Of a DNA stretch of 56,660 nucleotides, positions 25,083 through 33,127 are shown one piece after another. Position 1 is the first letter of the stretch. Each line of letters opens with the position of its first letter. Made by a program: the position numbers and the translations under genes. This stretch comes from Gemmatimonadaceae bacterium. GTDB taxonomy: Bacteria; Gemmatimonadota; Gemmatimonadetes; Gemmatimonadales; Gemmatimonadaceae. The notes under the pieces were generated by a model. That model saw nothing but the letters and a program-made list of their open reading frames with translations. It searched no databases and had not been told where the DNA came from. The DNA lies in assembly GCA_019637445.1 (NCBI GenBank), contig JAHBVS010000005.1, positions 1 to 56,660 of the forward strand. The letters are read 5' to 3'.

Positions 25083-25718
25083 TCACTTCTTCTTCGCCGC
25101 CGCCTTCTTCGCCAGCGCCGGCCCGGGCAGGATTGTCTCACCCCGCGCCAGCATCGCCACCAAGTCGGCGATCTTCTTCTTCCGCCCCGCGTCCGTCTTC
25201 ATGTTGTTCACGCGGAACGTCAGCGCAAAAAGATTGCCTTTCCGCAGCGTGCCGAACTTGGCGCGAGCTCGCGCATTCTTCCCAATCGCCGCACGCAGGT
25301 CCGCCGGCACTGTTGCGTGCGACGCCGCGCGGATCGGCGCATAAGCCGCCGCCCAGCGCCCATCGGCTTCCGCCGCCGCCACGTGCCGCTCCCCGTGCTC
25401 CGTCATGCGCTTCGCCGCACGCAGTCGAGCCACGTGCCCCTGATTCACCTGACTCCAGATGCTCTTCGCCTTCCGCGGCGTGAAGCGCTGCACGAACGAT
25501 TCCTCATCGTGCCCTTTGCGGAGCCCGTCGATCCAGCCCCAGCACAAGGCGACGTCTAGCGCCTCCTGGTACGTCACCGTCGGCTTGCCCGTGGCCTTCT
25601 TGTAGATCCTCAGCCAGAGCTCGGTCACGCGGTTGTGGTTCCTCGAGAGCCACAACTCAAACGCCGCCTCCGACCGGAAGCCGCGGATGTTCTTGGGGTT
25701 GGGGACGACTGGCGGCAC
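25083..25718 (-). CDS. YdeI/OmpD-associated family protein
   Basis: This protein of about 211 residues has the conserved blocks of the YdeI (OmdA, bacteriocin-protection) family: FRSEAAFELWLSRNHNRVTE, LWLRIYKKATGKPTVTYQEA, LDVALCWGWIDGLRKG, FTPRKAKSIWSQVNQGHVAR and, C-terminal, the PADLRAAIGKNARARAKF region. The tail is lysine- and alanine-rich (ALAKKAAAKKK). The biochemical role is not established; family members have been linked to resistance to cationic peptides and stress. The start is set at the GTG at 25718 because AAGGAG lies 5 nt upstream; the frame is open further but without a ribosome site. Confidence 0.85.
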   Translation of the reverse strand: MPPVVPNPKNIRGFRSEAAFELWLSRNHNRVTELWLRIYKKATGKPTVTYQEALDVALCWGWIDGLRKGHDEESFVQRFTPRKAKSIWSQVNQGHVARLRAAKRMTEHGERHVAAAEADGRWAAAYAPIRAASHATVPADLRAAIGKNARARAKFGTLRKGNLFALTFRVNNMKTDAGRKKKIADLVAMLARGETILPGPALAKKAAAKKK

Positions 25719-25849
25719 GGCGGCTCCTTGAATCGAGCCACAAGTTTGCCCCACTTGGACACACCGGAGCAAGCCTGCTTTCCACGCAATTTCCGGGTCG
25801 CGCCCGCGGCCGTAAGGGAACTACGGGCAGGGCCGTGACGTCCGGCACT

Positions 25850-25870
25850 GTCGCTGCGTGACGCAGCGAC
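25850..25870. repeat. Perfect 21-bp palindromic hairpin
   Basis: GTCGCTGCGT at 25850-25859 and ACGCAGCGAC at 25861-25870 are perfect complements around a single G. The element lies between two divergent genes, about 70 bp before the start of the 966-residue lipoprotein gene. It could be an operator or part of the leader; there is no T-tract. Confidence 0.6.
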
Positions 25871-25942
25871 CTTGCGGCCCCTGATACCGCCCCGTAGCGT
25901 GGTGGCGCGTCGGTTCGCCACCCCAACCCCAGGTGCCCTCTC

Positions 25943-28843
25943 GTGCCGGTCTCGCGTCTGTGCCCCCTCGCATTCTCGCGTGGCGCAGTGGCTGGCGCCT
26001 TCCTGTTCGTCGCCTGTAAGGACAATACGGGTCTCCGTCGCCCGCCGATCGATCAAGTGGTGCCGGGCCAGACCGTCGAGACGGTCGTCGGAAGCGCGGG
26101 CGGTACGGTCTCGCTGCTGACCACCGAAGGCGCACGCTTCGACCTCGACCTTCCCAATGCCGCGCTTGGGGAGAACACCACGATCCGGCTCAGCACCGTC
26201 GCCACGACCGGTGACCAGATCTTCCATCTTCGGCTCGCCCCGGCGGGACTGTTGCTGGCCGATGGCCGCGAGGCCGTGCTGACCGTCGCCGTTCCCGGGT
26301 CCAGTGGATTCCCCGCAACGGGCGCTGTGCTCTACGATGGCGTGCCGCTGGCTCTCGAACGGCTCGGCGACGGTCGCGTCCGACTCCGGCTGACGGCGTT
26401 CGCGGACGAGCCGCCACCAGGGCTTCGCGACGGCGGTGGGCCGGCAGTGCTCGACGCCCAGCAGGCCGCGAGCACAGCGCCGCTGTGCAACGGCGGTCCC
26501 TCGAGCGGCACCTTCGCCTCCGGTGGGCTGATTGCCGTCTCACAGCTGGAACTGTTGATCTACGGCAACTGCATGGTCGCGGCCGTGCAGCGCCTGGCCA
26601 GCTCGGGCGCGCACGCGGACGCCATTCGTGCGGCACTCTCCGCCGCTGCCCTGCTGCAGGGTGCCGGACAGCAGCCTGGGTCGAGCGTGGACGCCGCGCA
26701 GTTCATCACCACCGCCAGCGGGATTGCCTGCACGGCGTATCGCCAGGTGCTCGATGCCGCGTCGACCGCGACCGTGACGACCTTCGGCACGGTGCAGGCG
26801 GTGGTACGGCCGGTGCTCTTCTGGGAGCAGGTGGTGCAGCAGCTGGGTACGACCTGCGCGAATGTCGGTGCAACGGAGTACCAGACGGTGGTGATCGCGA
26901 AGACGGACCAGGCCATCGCGTTCTACGAATCGCAGCACGGCCCGTCGGCAATGGCGGGGCTGCGTGCCCTGCCGGTCGGCCCCGCGAGCGCAGCGATCAC
27001 CGATGTCGGCAGCCCGGAGTACGCGCAGGCCCTGGCCGAGGCCCGCAGCAACCGGACGCTGGTGCAGCAGGTGCAGACCGTTCCCGCCGGCGCCGCCGTG
27101 AAGACCTTCGCGCGCGCGCAGATGCGCGATCGCGCGCAGCCCGAACTGCTGCAGGCCATGCTCGAGGCGCCGTGGCGCCAGTGCCGTGAGACCGGCAGCT
27201 ACAATGCGCTCATCGAGCTGATGGAGCCGATGGACCACGCGGAGGAGATCCAGGAGGCGGCCCAGTATTGCGGGACCCTGCTCGCCGCCGAGTCGCGTGA
27301 TGGCAACGGCGGCGTCCTCGAGAGCCTGTCCCCCTCGCTCGGGGGCGTCTCGGCCATCGAGGTGCGCGCCGCGGGCGCCTTGCGGATCGAGACCAACGGC
27401 GTCGTGCGCCTCAGCGGTCCCATTCGGGCGCTACAGTGTCCGGTCGGCGCCATCGGAGGCAGTGAGCAGCTGCAACTACGCCTCAACAGCACCGTGCTGC
27501 AATCGATCACCGCCGTTCCGTACCTGGCCAACGTGTTGGAGCTCGATGTTGCCCAGTCCCTGCAGGCAGCCGGCATCGACGCCCAGCAGTTCACGCAGGC
27601 CACGCTCGGCCTGTATCGCGTGGGCAGCCCCTGTGGCGGATACTGGGGCGAGGCCCCGGCTCCGCTGCTCGCCGTGACCCTGCAGCGCGGTATCTGCGTG
27701 CCGGCGGAGGGGATGGATCACTGCATGACGGTGCTGAAGGATGCCGCCAATCCGCAGCGCCTCCTACAGAACCCGATCGCCATCAGCGACCAGAATGGCT
27801 ACGTGTTGCTCGGGACCTCGGATGGATTGGCCGTCTGGCACAAGGGGGCGACTACCCTGGCACCGAGTCTCTTCAACCCGCCCGGCACGAGTGAGTTTGC
27901 CAACTTCGCGTCGATTGCGGATAACGGGGCTGTTGCGGGAGTGCTCTGGGACACGGAGTACCCGCCGAACTCATTCATGCCGGCGCTCTGGGGACCGAAC
28001 ACGCCCCTGCGCTCACTCCTGGCGCAGCCCATCACGTTCCTCGAGCCAGTGCTGTCCTGGCTCGGGAACAACACGACCATCACTCGGACTCCGCTCTCCG
28101 TCACCATTTCTCCGCAAGGTCGCGCGACCTTTACGATCTACGAGAGCGTGAACGCGTGGCCTGCCTCGGACATCGGCTTCTGCGGGACCGTCCAGACCGG
28201 GGGCGGTCCACAGCTCGATTGCGCGCGCTACCGCCGCTTTGAGGCACTGGCGAGCGGGGCTGGCCTCGCGTCGCAGGAGCAGGAGATTGCCGCTCCGAAC
28301 ACCGGGGCGATGAATGTGGTGTTGTTCGACGGTGGCACCGGTGTGGGGCGCTACGGTTATCTCGACAGCCTCGCTGCCATTGGCGGGGTCGGCGGCATCG
28401 GGGCGTACCGCCGCAAGAACCAGACATTCAGCGCGCGGGAGCTGGCGAGCGACGTCCCGGCGGTGGAGGGCCGGCGTCACGTGGCAGCAGATCGCGATGG
28501 ACGTACGGTCTCCTATACCGGTTCCGTGCATCTGATTCCCGCCAGCGGCGCCGTGCCAGGCGGATGGAACATCGGTGCACTCAGCCTGGCCGGGCAGCTG
28601 CAGGTCTGCTCTCAGGACTACTCCATCACCCGTCTGCTGAAACTCAGCGACGGCAGCACGGTCATGGACGTGCCGCTCAGCACGATCACACTGGACGGCC
28701 AGTCCGTAATGGTGCAGGCCCTCTGCGGGTACGGGCCACGTGCGGTCGATAGCCTCGGCCGCATGTTGGGCGTGGGGTGGATCGAAGCCCAGCAGCGGGA
28801 GATCCCCGTGATCTTCACCCCGTCTGGCGTGCCGCTGCCGTAG
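25943..28843 (+). CDS. Large lipoprotein of unknown function
   Basis: This 966-residue protein starts at a GTG at 25943 and has a lipoprotein-type signal ending FLFVAC near residue 25. The first domain (SAGGTVSLLTTEGARFDLDL, NAALGENTTIRLSTV) resembles the ZU5-like strand pattern often found at the N-terminus of surface lipoproteins of this group. The middle is alanine- and glutamine-rich and mostly helical. The C-terminal half contains short repeats of strand-turn units (NGYVLLGTSDGLAVWHKGAT, ASIADNGAVAGVLWDTEY) that look like HAF/propeller-type repeats. No enzyme motif is visible. It is a single gene between two oppositely oriented neighbours. Confidence 0.72.
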   Translation: MPVSRLCPLAFSRGAVAGAFLFVACKDNTGLRRPPIDQVVPGQTVETVVGSAGGTVSLLTTEGARFDLDLPNAALGENTTIRLSTVATTGDQIFHLRLAPAGLLLADGREAVLTVAVPGSSGFPATGAVLYDGVPLALERLGDGRVRLRLTAFADEPPPGLRDGGGPAVLDAQQAASTAPLCNGGPSSGTFASGGLIAVSQLELLIYGNCMVAAVQRLASSGAHADAIRAALSAAALLQGAGQQPGSSVDAAQFITTASGIACTAYRQVLDAASTATVTTFGTVQAVVRPVLFWEQVVQQLGTTCANVGATEYQTVVIAKTDQAIAFYESQHGPSAMAGLRALPVGPASAAITDVGSPEYAQALAEARSNRTLVQQVQTVPAGAAVKTFARAQMRDRAQPELLQAMLEAPWRQCRETGSYNALIELMEPMDHAEEIQEAAQYCGTLLAAESRDGNGGVLESLSPSLGGVSAIEVRAAGALRIETNGVVRLSGPIRALQCPVGAIGGSEQLQLRLNSTVLQSITAVPYLANVLELDVAQSLQAAGIDAQQFTQATLGLYRVGSPCGGYWGEAPAPLLAVTLQRGICVPAEGMDHCMTVLKDAANPQRLLQNPIAISDQNGYVLLGTSDGLAVWHKGATTLAPSLFNPPGTSEFANFASIADNGAVAGVLWDTEYPPNSFMPALWGPNTPLRSLLAQPITFLEPVLSWLGNNTTITRTPLSVTISPQGRATFTIYESVNAWPASDIGFCGTVQTGGGPQLDCARYRRFEALASGAGLASQEQEIAAPNTGAMNVVLFDGGTGVGRYGYLDSLAAIGGVGGIGAYRRKNQTFSARELASDVPAVEGRRHVAADRDGRTVSYTGSVHLIPASGAVPGGWNIGALSLAGQLQVCSQDYSITRLLKLSDGSTVMDVPLSTITLDGQSVMVQALCGYGPRAVDSLGRMLGVGWIEAQQREIPVIFTPSGVPLP

Positions 28844-28875
28844 GCTCGGGCAGTGGCGGTCGGGCGTGCGGGCTG

Positions 28876-29766
28876 CTACCGCACGTGCTGCCGGAAGAAC
28901 GCCACCGTCCGCCCCCACGCCAACTTCGCCGCCGCCTCGTCATACCGCGGCGTGGTGTCGTTGTTGAACCCGTGCTGCGTGCCAGGATACAGGTGCCGTT
29001 CGTACTTCACTCCAGCCGCCTTGAGCGCCTCCTCATAGGCCGGCCAGCTCGCATTGATACGCGCATCCGTCTCGGCAGATTGGATCATCAGCGGCGCGCG
29101 GATGTTGGGCACGTCCTCCAAGTTCGGCGACGACCCATAGAACGCCACGCCAGCGGCGAGATCGGCCCCGAGCCGAGTGGCGAGGAAGTTGACCATCCCG
29201 CCGCCGTAGCAGAAGCCAACAGCCCCGATCTTCCCGTTGGTCTCGGGACGCGCACGCAGGAACGCGGACGCCGCCACGAAGTCTTCGCGGGTCTTCGCCT
29301 GGTCGAGCTTCCCGAACTGCTCGCGCGCCGCATCCTCTGTGCCGGGATACCCACCGAGCGGAAACAGCGCATCGGGCGCAAATGCCACGAATCCGTCCAC
29401 TGCCAGGCGTCGCGCGATGTCCTCGATATGCGGATTGAGCCCGCGGTTCTCGTGGATCACGAGCACGCCGGGCGCGCGTCCCGCCATCTGCGCCGGCTTC
29501 GTGAAGTAGCCGCGCGCGGTCCCATACCCATTCGGCGACGGAAACTCGATGTACTCCTGCACGATGCGCGCGTCTTCCGGCTTGATCACCTGCGCCTCGA
29601 GGAACTTCGGGCTGAGTTGCTCGAGCAGCATCGCGGCGGTGACGCCGGCGGTGGCGTACTTGGCGGCGCGGTCGAGGAAGGTGCGGCGGTCGATGCCACC
29701 GTGGACGTAGGCATCGAAGAGGATCAGGAGGTCCTGATCGAAGTCGTGGGCGGTCTTTCGGGTCAC
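28876..29766 (-). CDS. Dienelactone hydrolase family protein
   Basis: This alpha/beta hydrolase of about 296 residues has a Cys-Asp-His triad visible as GFCYGGG (Cys186), SAETDARIN (Asp234) and GTQHGFNND (His265). GVLVIHENRGLNPHIED is the oxyanion-side motif of the dienelactone hydrolase family. An N-terminal extension of about 60 residues (IDRRTFLDRAAKYATAGVTA) includes a hydrophobic stretch that may be a membrane or export signal. The start is a GTG with GGAGG 6 nt upstream, and it overlaps the stop of the preceding gene by 4 bp. It is the last gene of the NfeD-flotillin operon. Hydrolysis of a lactone or ester is inferred; the substrate is unknown. Confidence 0.9.
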   Translation of the reverse strand: MTRKTAHDFDQDLLILFDAYVHGGIDRRTFLDRAAKYATAGVTAAMLLEQLSPKFLEAQVIKPEDARIVQEYIEFPSPNGYGTARGYFTKPAQMAGRAPGVLVIHENRGLNPHIEDIARRLAVDGFVAFAPDALFPLGGYPGTEDAAREQFGKLDQAKTREDFVAASAFLRARPETNGKIGAVGFCYGGGMVNFLATRLGADLAAGVAFYGSSPNLEDVPNIRAPLMIQSAETDARINASWPAYEEALKAAGVKYERHLYPGTQHGFNNDTTPRYDEAAAKLAWGRTVAFFRQHVR

Positions 29767-30155
29767 GGTGAACCTCCAGGTGAGTCGTAGACGTCCCGCA
29801 CATCCCGCGTGATGACCGACGACGCATCATAGGTCACGATGCAGTCATCCCACGGGAACGACGGGTCCCTGTCGAACAGACGCTTGTAGTCCTGATAGCT
29901 CCGGAGAATGATGAGCTTGCCGCCGTCCAACTGCCGCGCGAGGACGGGCGGCAGGTCGGTTTCCGGCCGGAAGAAGATGCCATCTGCCGTGCCATTGACC
30001 ATCACGATGGCGTGCAGCACCGCCGGGGATTCGAAGGCAAATGGAAGCTTCCCGTACGGCGTATCCACCGTGAGGAACTCGACTTCGGTGGTATCCGGCG
30101 TCGGATTGTCCGTGAGCAGTCGGAGCGGGAAGGCGATGGGTTCACTTTGAGACAT
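29763..30155 (-). CDS. Small conserved-looking protein of unknown function
   Basis: The product has 130 residues and starts at the ATG at 30155; the longer open frame is Gly-rich shadow sequence of the flotillin gene. No family is recognised. The chain is mixed alpha/beta, with strands TEVEFLTVDTPYGKLPFAFE and VLHAIVMVNGTADGIFF and a helix near YQDYKRLFDRD; there is no signal peptide or membrane segment. It starts 11 bp after the flotillin stop and its stop overlaps the start of the hydrolase gene, so it is co-transcribed and probably co-translated with both. Confidence 0.65.
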   Translation of the reverse strand: MSQSEPIAFPLRLLTDNPTPDTTEVEFLTVDTPYGKLPFAFESPAVLHAIVMVNGTADGIFFRPETDLPPVLARQLDGGKLIILRSYQDYKRLFDRDPSFPWDDCIVTYDASSVITRDVRDVYDSPGGSP

Positions 30156-30166
30156 CGGCCGGCCCC

Positions 30167-31762
30167 TCACTTGCCCTTGGGCACTTCCGATGACTTCCCC
30201 TCCCCCTCCTCCGCCATCTTGCCCACGTACCCCGGCAACTCCACCCCCGCGATATCCCGCAACACATTCATCATCGGCGGCAGCGTCCCCGCCATCGACT
30301 GCAGGAACCCACTCGCCCCGCCCTTCCCACCCTGCCCCGCATCCCACACCACCACCTTATCGAACTTGATGTTCGAGATCGCCTTGGCCGAGGTCTCGGC
30401 CAGCGTGTCGAGATGCTCCACCATCATGAGCTGGAAGGCCTCCTTGGCCCCACCCGCCGCGGCAACGAGCTCCTTCATCGCCTCCGCCTTCTTCGACATG
30501 ATCTCGTACTGGCCCCGCGCCTCGGCCTCCAGCTTCACGTAGATGGCCCGCGCCTCAGCCTCGGCGCTGATGCGCCGCTTCTCGGCCTCTGCCTCGGCCT
30601 CCACGATCGTCTTGGCCTTGGTAGCCTTCGCCACCGCCTCGAGGGCCGCACGCTGCTCGGCTTCGACCCGCTCCGCGTCCGCCAGGGCCGCGCGCGTCTT
30701 GGCCTTGGCCTCGGCCTCGCGCACCAGCGCCTCCGCCTCACGCCGGCGGGTCTCCGAGAGCTGGTAGGCCTCCGCCTCGCGCACCTGCAGCTGCGCGCGC
30801 GTGGACGCCACCAGCGCCTGCGACGCCGACTCACCCTCGAAGGCCTTCGCCTCCGCCTCGGCCACCGCGATGCGTCGGGCGCGTTCCGCGTCCTTGATGG
30901 CCGCGTCGCGCTCGAAGGCCGCCGTCTGCTCGCCGACCGACTGTTCCTTCTCCATCTCCGCAATGCGCACCAGCTTGTCGCGGTCCGCCTCGCGGGTGCC
31001 GATCTCGCGCAGCTTGAGGGCGTTGGCCACCTGCACCATCCGCTCGCGCTCGGCGTCCGCCACGCGCACCTCGCCGAGCTTCTCCTGCTCGGCCACGTCG
31101 CCGCGGGCCTGCTGCACCGCCATCGCCGCCGCCTTCTTGCCGATGGCCTCGATGTAGCCCGAGTCGTCCTTGAGGTCCGTGATGTTCACGTTGATTAGCA
31201 CGAGGCCGATCTTCTTGAGCTCCGGCTCCAGCGAGGTCTGGATGCGATGCAGGAAGGCCTCGCGGTCGCGGTTGATCTCCTCGATGCGCATCGAGGCGAT
31301 CACCTGGCGCAGCTGGCCGAAGATGATGTCCTGCGCCTGCCGCTTGATCTGCTCGTGCGAGAGGCCCAGCAGGCGCACCGCGGCGTTGCTGCGCAGCACC
31401 TCCTCCGTGCCGATGGCCACCGTGAACACCGAGGGCACCGCCACGCGGATGTTCTCCAGCGAGAGCGCGTCCTTGAGCGGGATGTCGATCTGGATCGGCT
31501 CCAGGCTCAGGTACGCGTACTCCTGGATGACCGGCCAGACGAAGGCGCCGCCGCCCGAGATGCAGCGGGCGGACTCATCGCCGCCCGTGCGGCCGGAGAT
31601 GACGAGGATGCGATTGGCCGGGCAGCGCCGGTAGCGGCTCACGAAGAGCACCACGATGCCGCCCAGCGCGAGGGCGGCGACGGCCGGCAGGACGACGCCG
31701 AGGAAGTTGATGTTCTCCAGCATCGCGCTGATCTGCATCGGGACGAGTGAGCCGAGGGCCAT
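30167..31762 (-). CDS. Flotillin-like SPFH protein
   Basis: This protein of about 531 residues has an N-terminal hydrophobic anchor (VVLPAVAALALGGIVVLFVS) and then the SPFH/band-7 domain (NRILVISGRTGG, PVIQEYAYLSLEPIQIDIPL, VAVPSVFTVAIGTEEVLR). A very long Ala/Glu/Arg-rich coiled coil (about 230-450, with repeats such as AEAEAKAFEGES and REAEALVREAEAKAK) follows, and a C-terminal oligomerisation region. It scaffolds membrane microdomains in bacteria and archaea (FloT/YuaG class). The start ATG at 31762 follows the NfeD-like gene by 10 bp; NfeD-flotillin pairing is the standard arrangement. Confidence 0.93.
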   Translation of the reverse strand: MALGSLVPMQISAMLENINFLGVVLPAVAALALGGIVVLFVSRYRRCPANRILVISGRTGGDESARCISGGGAFVWPVIQEYAYLSLEPIQIDIPLKDALSLENIRVAVPSVFTVAIGTEEVLRSNAAVRLLGLSHEQIKRQAQDIIFGQLRQVIASMRIEEINRDREAFLHRIQTSLEPELKKIGLVLINVNITDLKDDSGYIEAIGKKAAAMAVQQARGDVAEQEKLGEVRVADAERERMVQVANALKLREIGTREADRDKLVRIAEMEKEQSVGEQTAAFERDAAIKDAERARRIAVAEAEAKAFEGESASQALVASTRAQLQVREAEAYQLSETRRREAEALVREAEAKAKTRAALADAERVEAEQRAALEAVAKATKAKTIVEAEAEAEKRRISAEAEARAIYVKLEAEARGQYEIMSKKAEAMKELVAAAGGAKEAFQLMMVEHLDTLAETSAKAISNIKFDKVVVWDAGQGGKGGASGFLQSMAGTLPPMMNVLRDIAGVELPGYVGKMAEEGEGKSSEVPKGK

Positions 31763-31772
31763 CGAGGGGATC

Positions 31773-32297
31773 TCAGGTGGTGGGATTGGTGCGCGAGACC
31801 AACACGGTGTCTGCCGAGACGCTATCAACCACAAAGACGTCGGTGCCGGTGGGGAGATCGTCCTCGGCGGTCACCGCGTTGAGTTCCATGAAGCGATTGT
31901 GGGCATTGAGGTGGACCTTCCCCTCCCCGCTGCGGCCGCCCGGGATGCTGAGGGAGACCTTGGCGGGCGCGCCGAGGGTCATGCTGATCTTGAAGGACTT
32001 GTCCTGCTGGAGGCGATGGAGGGAGCGCATGGTGAGCGCTATGGCGACGGCTCCGGTGAAGCCTACTGCCAGCGCGATTGGCAGGGCAATCCAGGAGTTG
32101 ATGCCCCATTGCATGAGGCCTAGGCCTGTGGCGCCGAAGGCTGCGGCGGCGGTGCTTAGGGCCCTTGTGGTGAACAGATCTAGGCCGTCGCCGGGGTCTA
32201 AGTCGAAGTCGTCCGCGGAGCCTAGGATTCCGCCTAGGAGTTGGAAGACTAGGACTAGGGCGCCTAGGGCGAGGAAGGTTAGGTAGAAGGTGGTCAT
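31773..32297 (-). CDS. NfeD-like membrane protein with OB-fold domain
   Basis: This protein of about 174 residues has an N-terminal helix (FYLTFLALGALVLVFQLLGG), two more hydrophobic segments (TAAAAFGATGLGLMQ and WIALPIALAVGFTGAVAIAL) and a small C-terminal beta domain (GAPAKVSLSIPGG, GKVHLNAHNRFMELNAVT, VDSVSADTVLVSR) that fits the NfeD OB-fold. It heads the flotillin operon and is expected to partner flotillin, as YuaF does YuaG. The first part of the gene uses CTA leucine codons unusually often (for example CTAGGC CTAGTC CTAGTC-like runs), unlike its neighbours. The start is the ATG at 32297. Confidence 0.82.
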   Translation of the reverse strand: MTTFYLTFLALGALVLVFQLLGGILGSADDFDLDPGDGLDLFTTRALSTAAAAFGATGLGLMQWGINSWIALPIALAVGFTGAVAIALTMRSLHRLQQDKSFKISMTLGAPAKVSLSIPGGRSGEGKVHLNAHNRFMELNAVTAEDDLPTGTDVFVVDSVSADTVLVSRTNPTT

Positions 32298-32413
32298 GGG
32301 CGGTAGCGTGGTCGCACTCTGAAAGCTGGACACGGGGCCGAACGTGCGCTAGGCGATTTGCGCCGGAGTGCTCATCGAACAGCGCCTAAGTGCCCTAGGC
32401 TTGATAGGACTAG
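32120..32413. other. Cluster of CTAG tetranucleotides at the island edge
   Basis: Ten CTAG sites, four of them CCTAGG with flanks, occur within 294 bp at 32120, 32180, 32222, 32234, 32249, 32255, 32264, 32349, 32395 and 32410. CTAG is normally one of the rarest tetranucleotides in bacterial genomes. The cluster runs from inside the NfeD-like gene into the intergenic region before the HEPN gene, where no other feature was seen. Confidence 0.75.
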
Positions 32414-32491
32414 CGGCGGTAGCGACGGGACCGCAAGATGGGGGCCGACGACGCAGGCCACCGTTGCATGCTGCATTCCTTACGGAGACCC

Positions 32492-33097
32492 ATGCCTGTA
32501 CCGCCCGCGATGAAACGGCGTATTCGGCGCGTGCTTGAGACAGAAGCACCGCACCAGCTTCAAGTTGACGAGAACCTTGATGACGTAATCCTCCTCTGGC
32601 GCGCCTTCGAACGATCGTTCTCTCCTGTTGGCGTACCATACGATGCGACTTCCATAGCAAAGAAGGCTCGAGACGCGATAGAAGAGGCAATTGCGCACGT
32701 TGGAATCGGCGATCTCGAAGAGGTAAGGGAGCTCGCGCGGTTGATGCGAAAGTTCGACGGCGCTACAGACTCCACAATCGACGACTGGTTTCTACGAGAC
32801 GTGGGGCCAGAAGAACTTGCCACGAGACGTCGAGAGTGGCGCCTCCGCCTCGATCGGCTCGCGGAGGCAGGGCTAGCACCGGCTAGCCGCTGGGCACCAA
32901 GAGACTCAGGTGATCTTGCTCGCGTGATTTACGCGGTAAGAAATGGAGTCCTGCACGGGAGTCTCGAGACCACGGCCGATCTCGTTCAGCGCGTTATCCC
33001 TCAAGTGCGTGCAGGGTTGATGTCCTTGTGCGTGGCGCGTGTGGCAGTTCTGGAAAAGACGACACTCGTAGGCGCCCGGGCGTACCTCTCTCGTTAG
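32492..33097 (+). CDS. HEPN-like protein, putative toxin/RNase partner of the kinase-SWIB gene
   Basis: This 201-residue protein has no close family that I can name, but it carries the HEPN hallmark R-x4-H as RNGVLH at residues 150-155, set in a helical context (DLARVIYAVRNGVLHGSLET). HEPN domains are all-helical and many are ribonucleases in toxin or defence systems. The N-terminal part is helical and charged (TSIAKKARDAIEEAIAHVGI). The start is set at the ATG at 32492 because GGAG lies 5 nt upstream; earlier in-frame ATGs lack this. It is followed after 30 bp by a Ser/Thr kinase on the same strand, so the pair looks like an operon. GC content is lower than in the flanking core genes, which suggests transfer. 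Confidence 0.65.
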   Translation: MPVPPAMKRRIRRVLETEAPHQLQVDENLDDVILLWRAFERSFSPVGVPYDATSIAKKARDAIEEAIAHVGIGDLEEVRELARLMRKFDGATDSTIDDWFLRDVGPEELATRRREWRLRLDRLAEAGLAPASRWAPRDSGDLARVIYAVRNGVLHGSLETTADLVQRVIPQVRAGLMSLCVARVAVLEKTTLVGARAYLSR

Positions 33098-33127
33098 CCG
33101 AGCGCTCACTTCCATCACGATATATCT

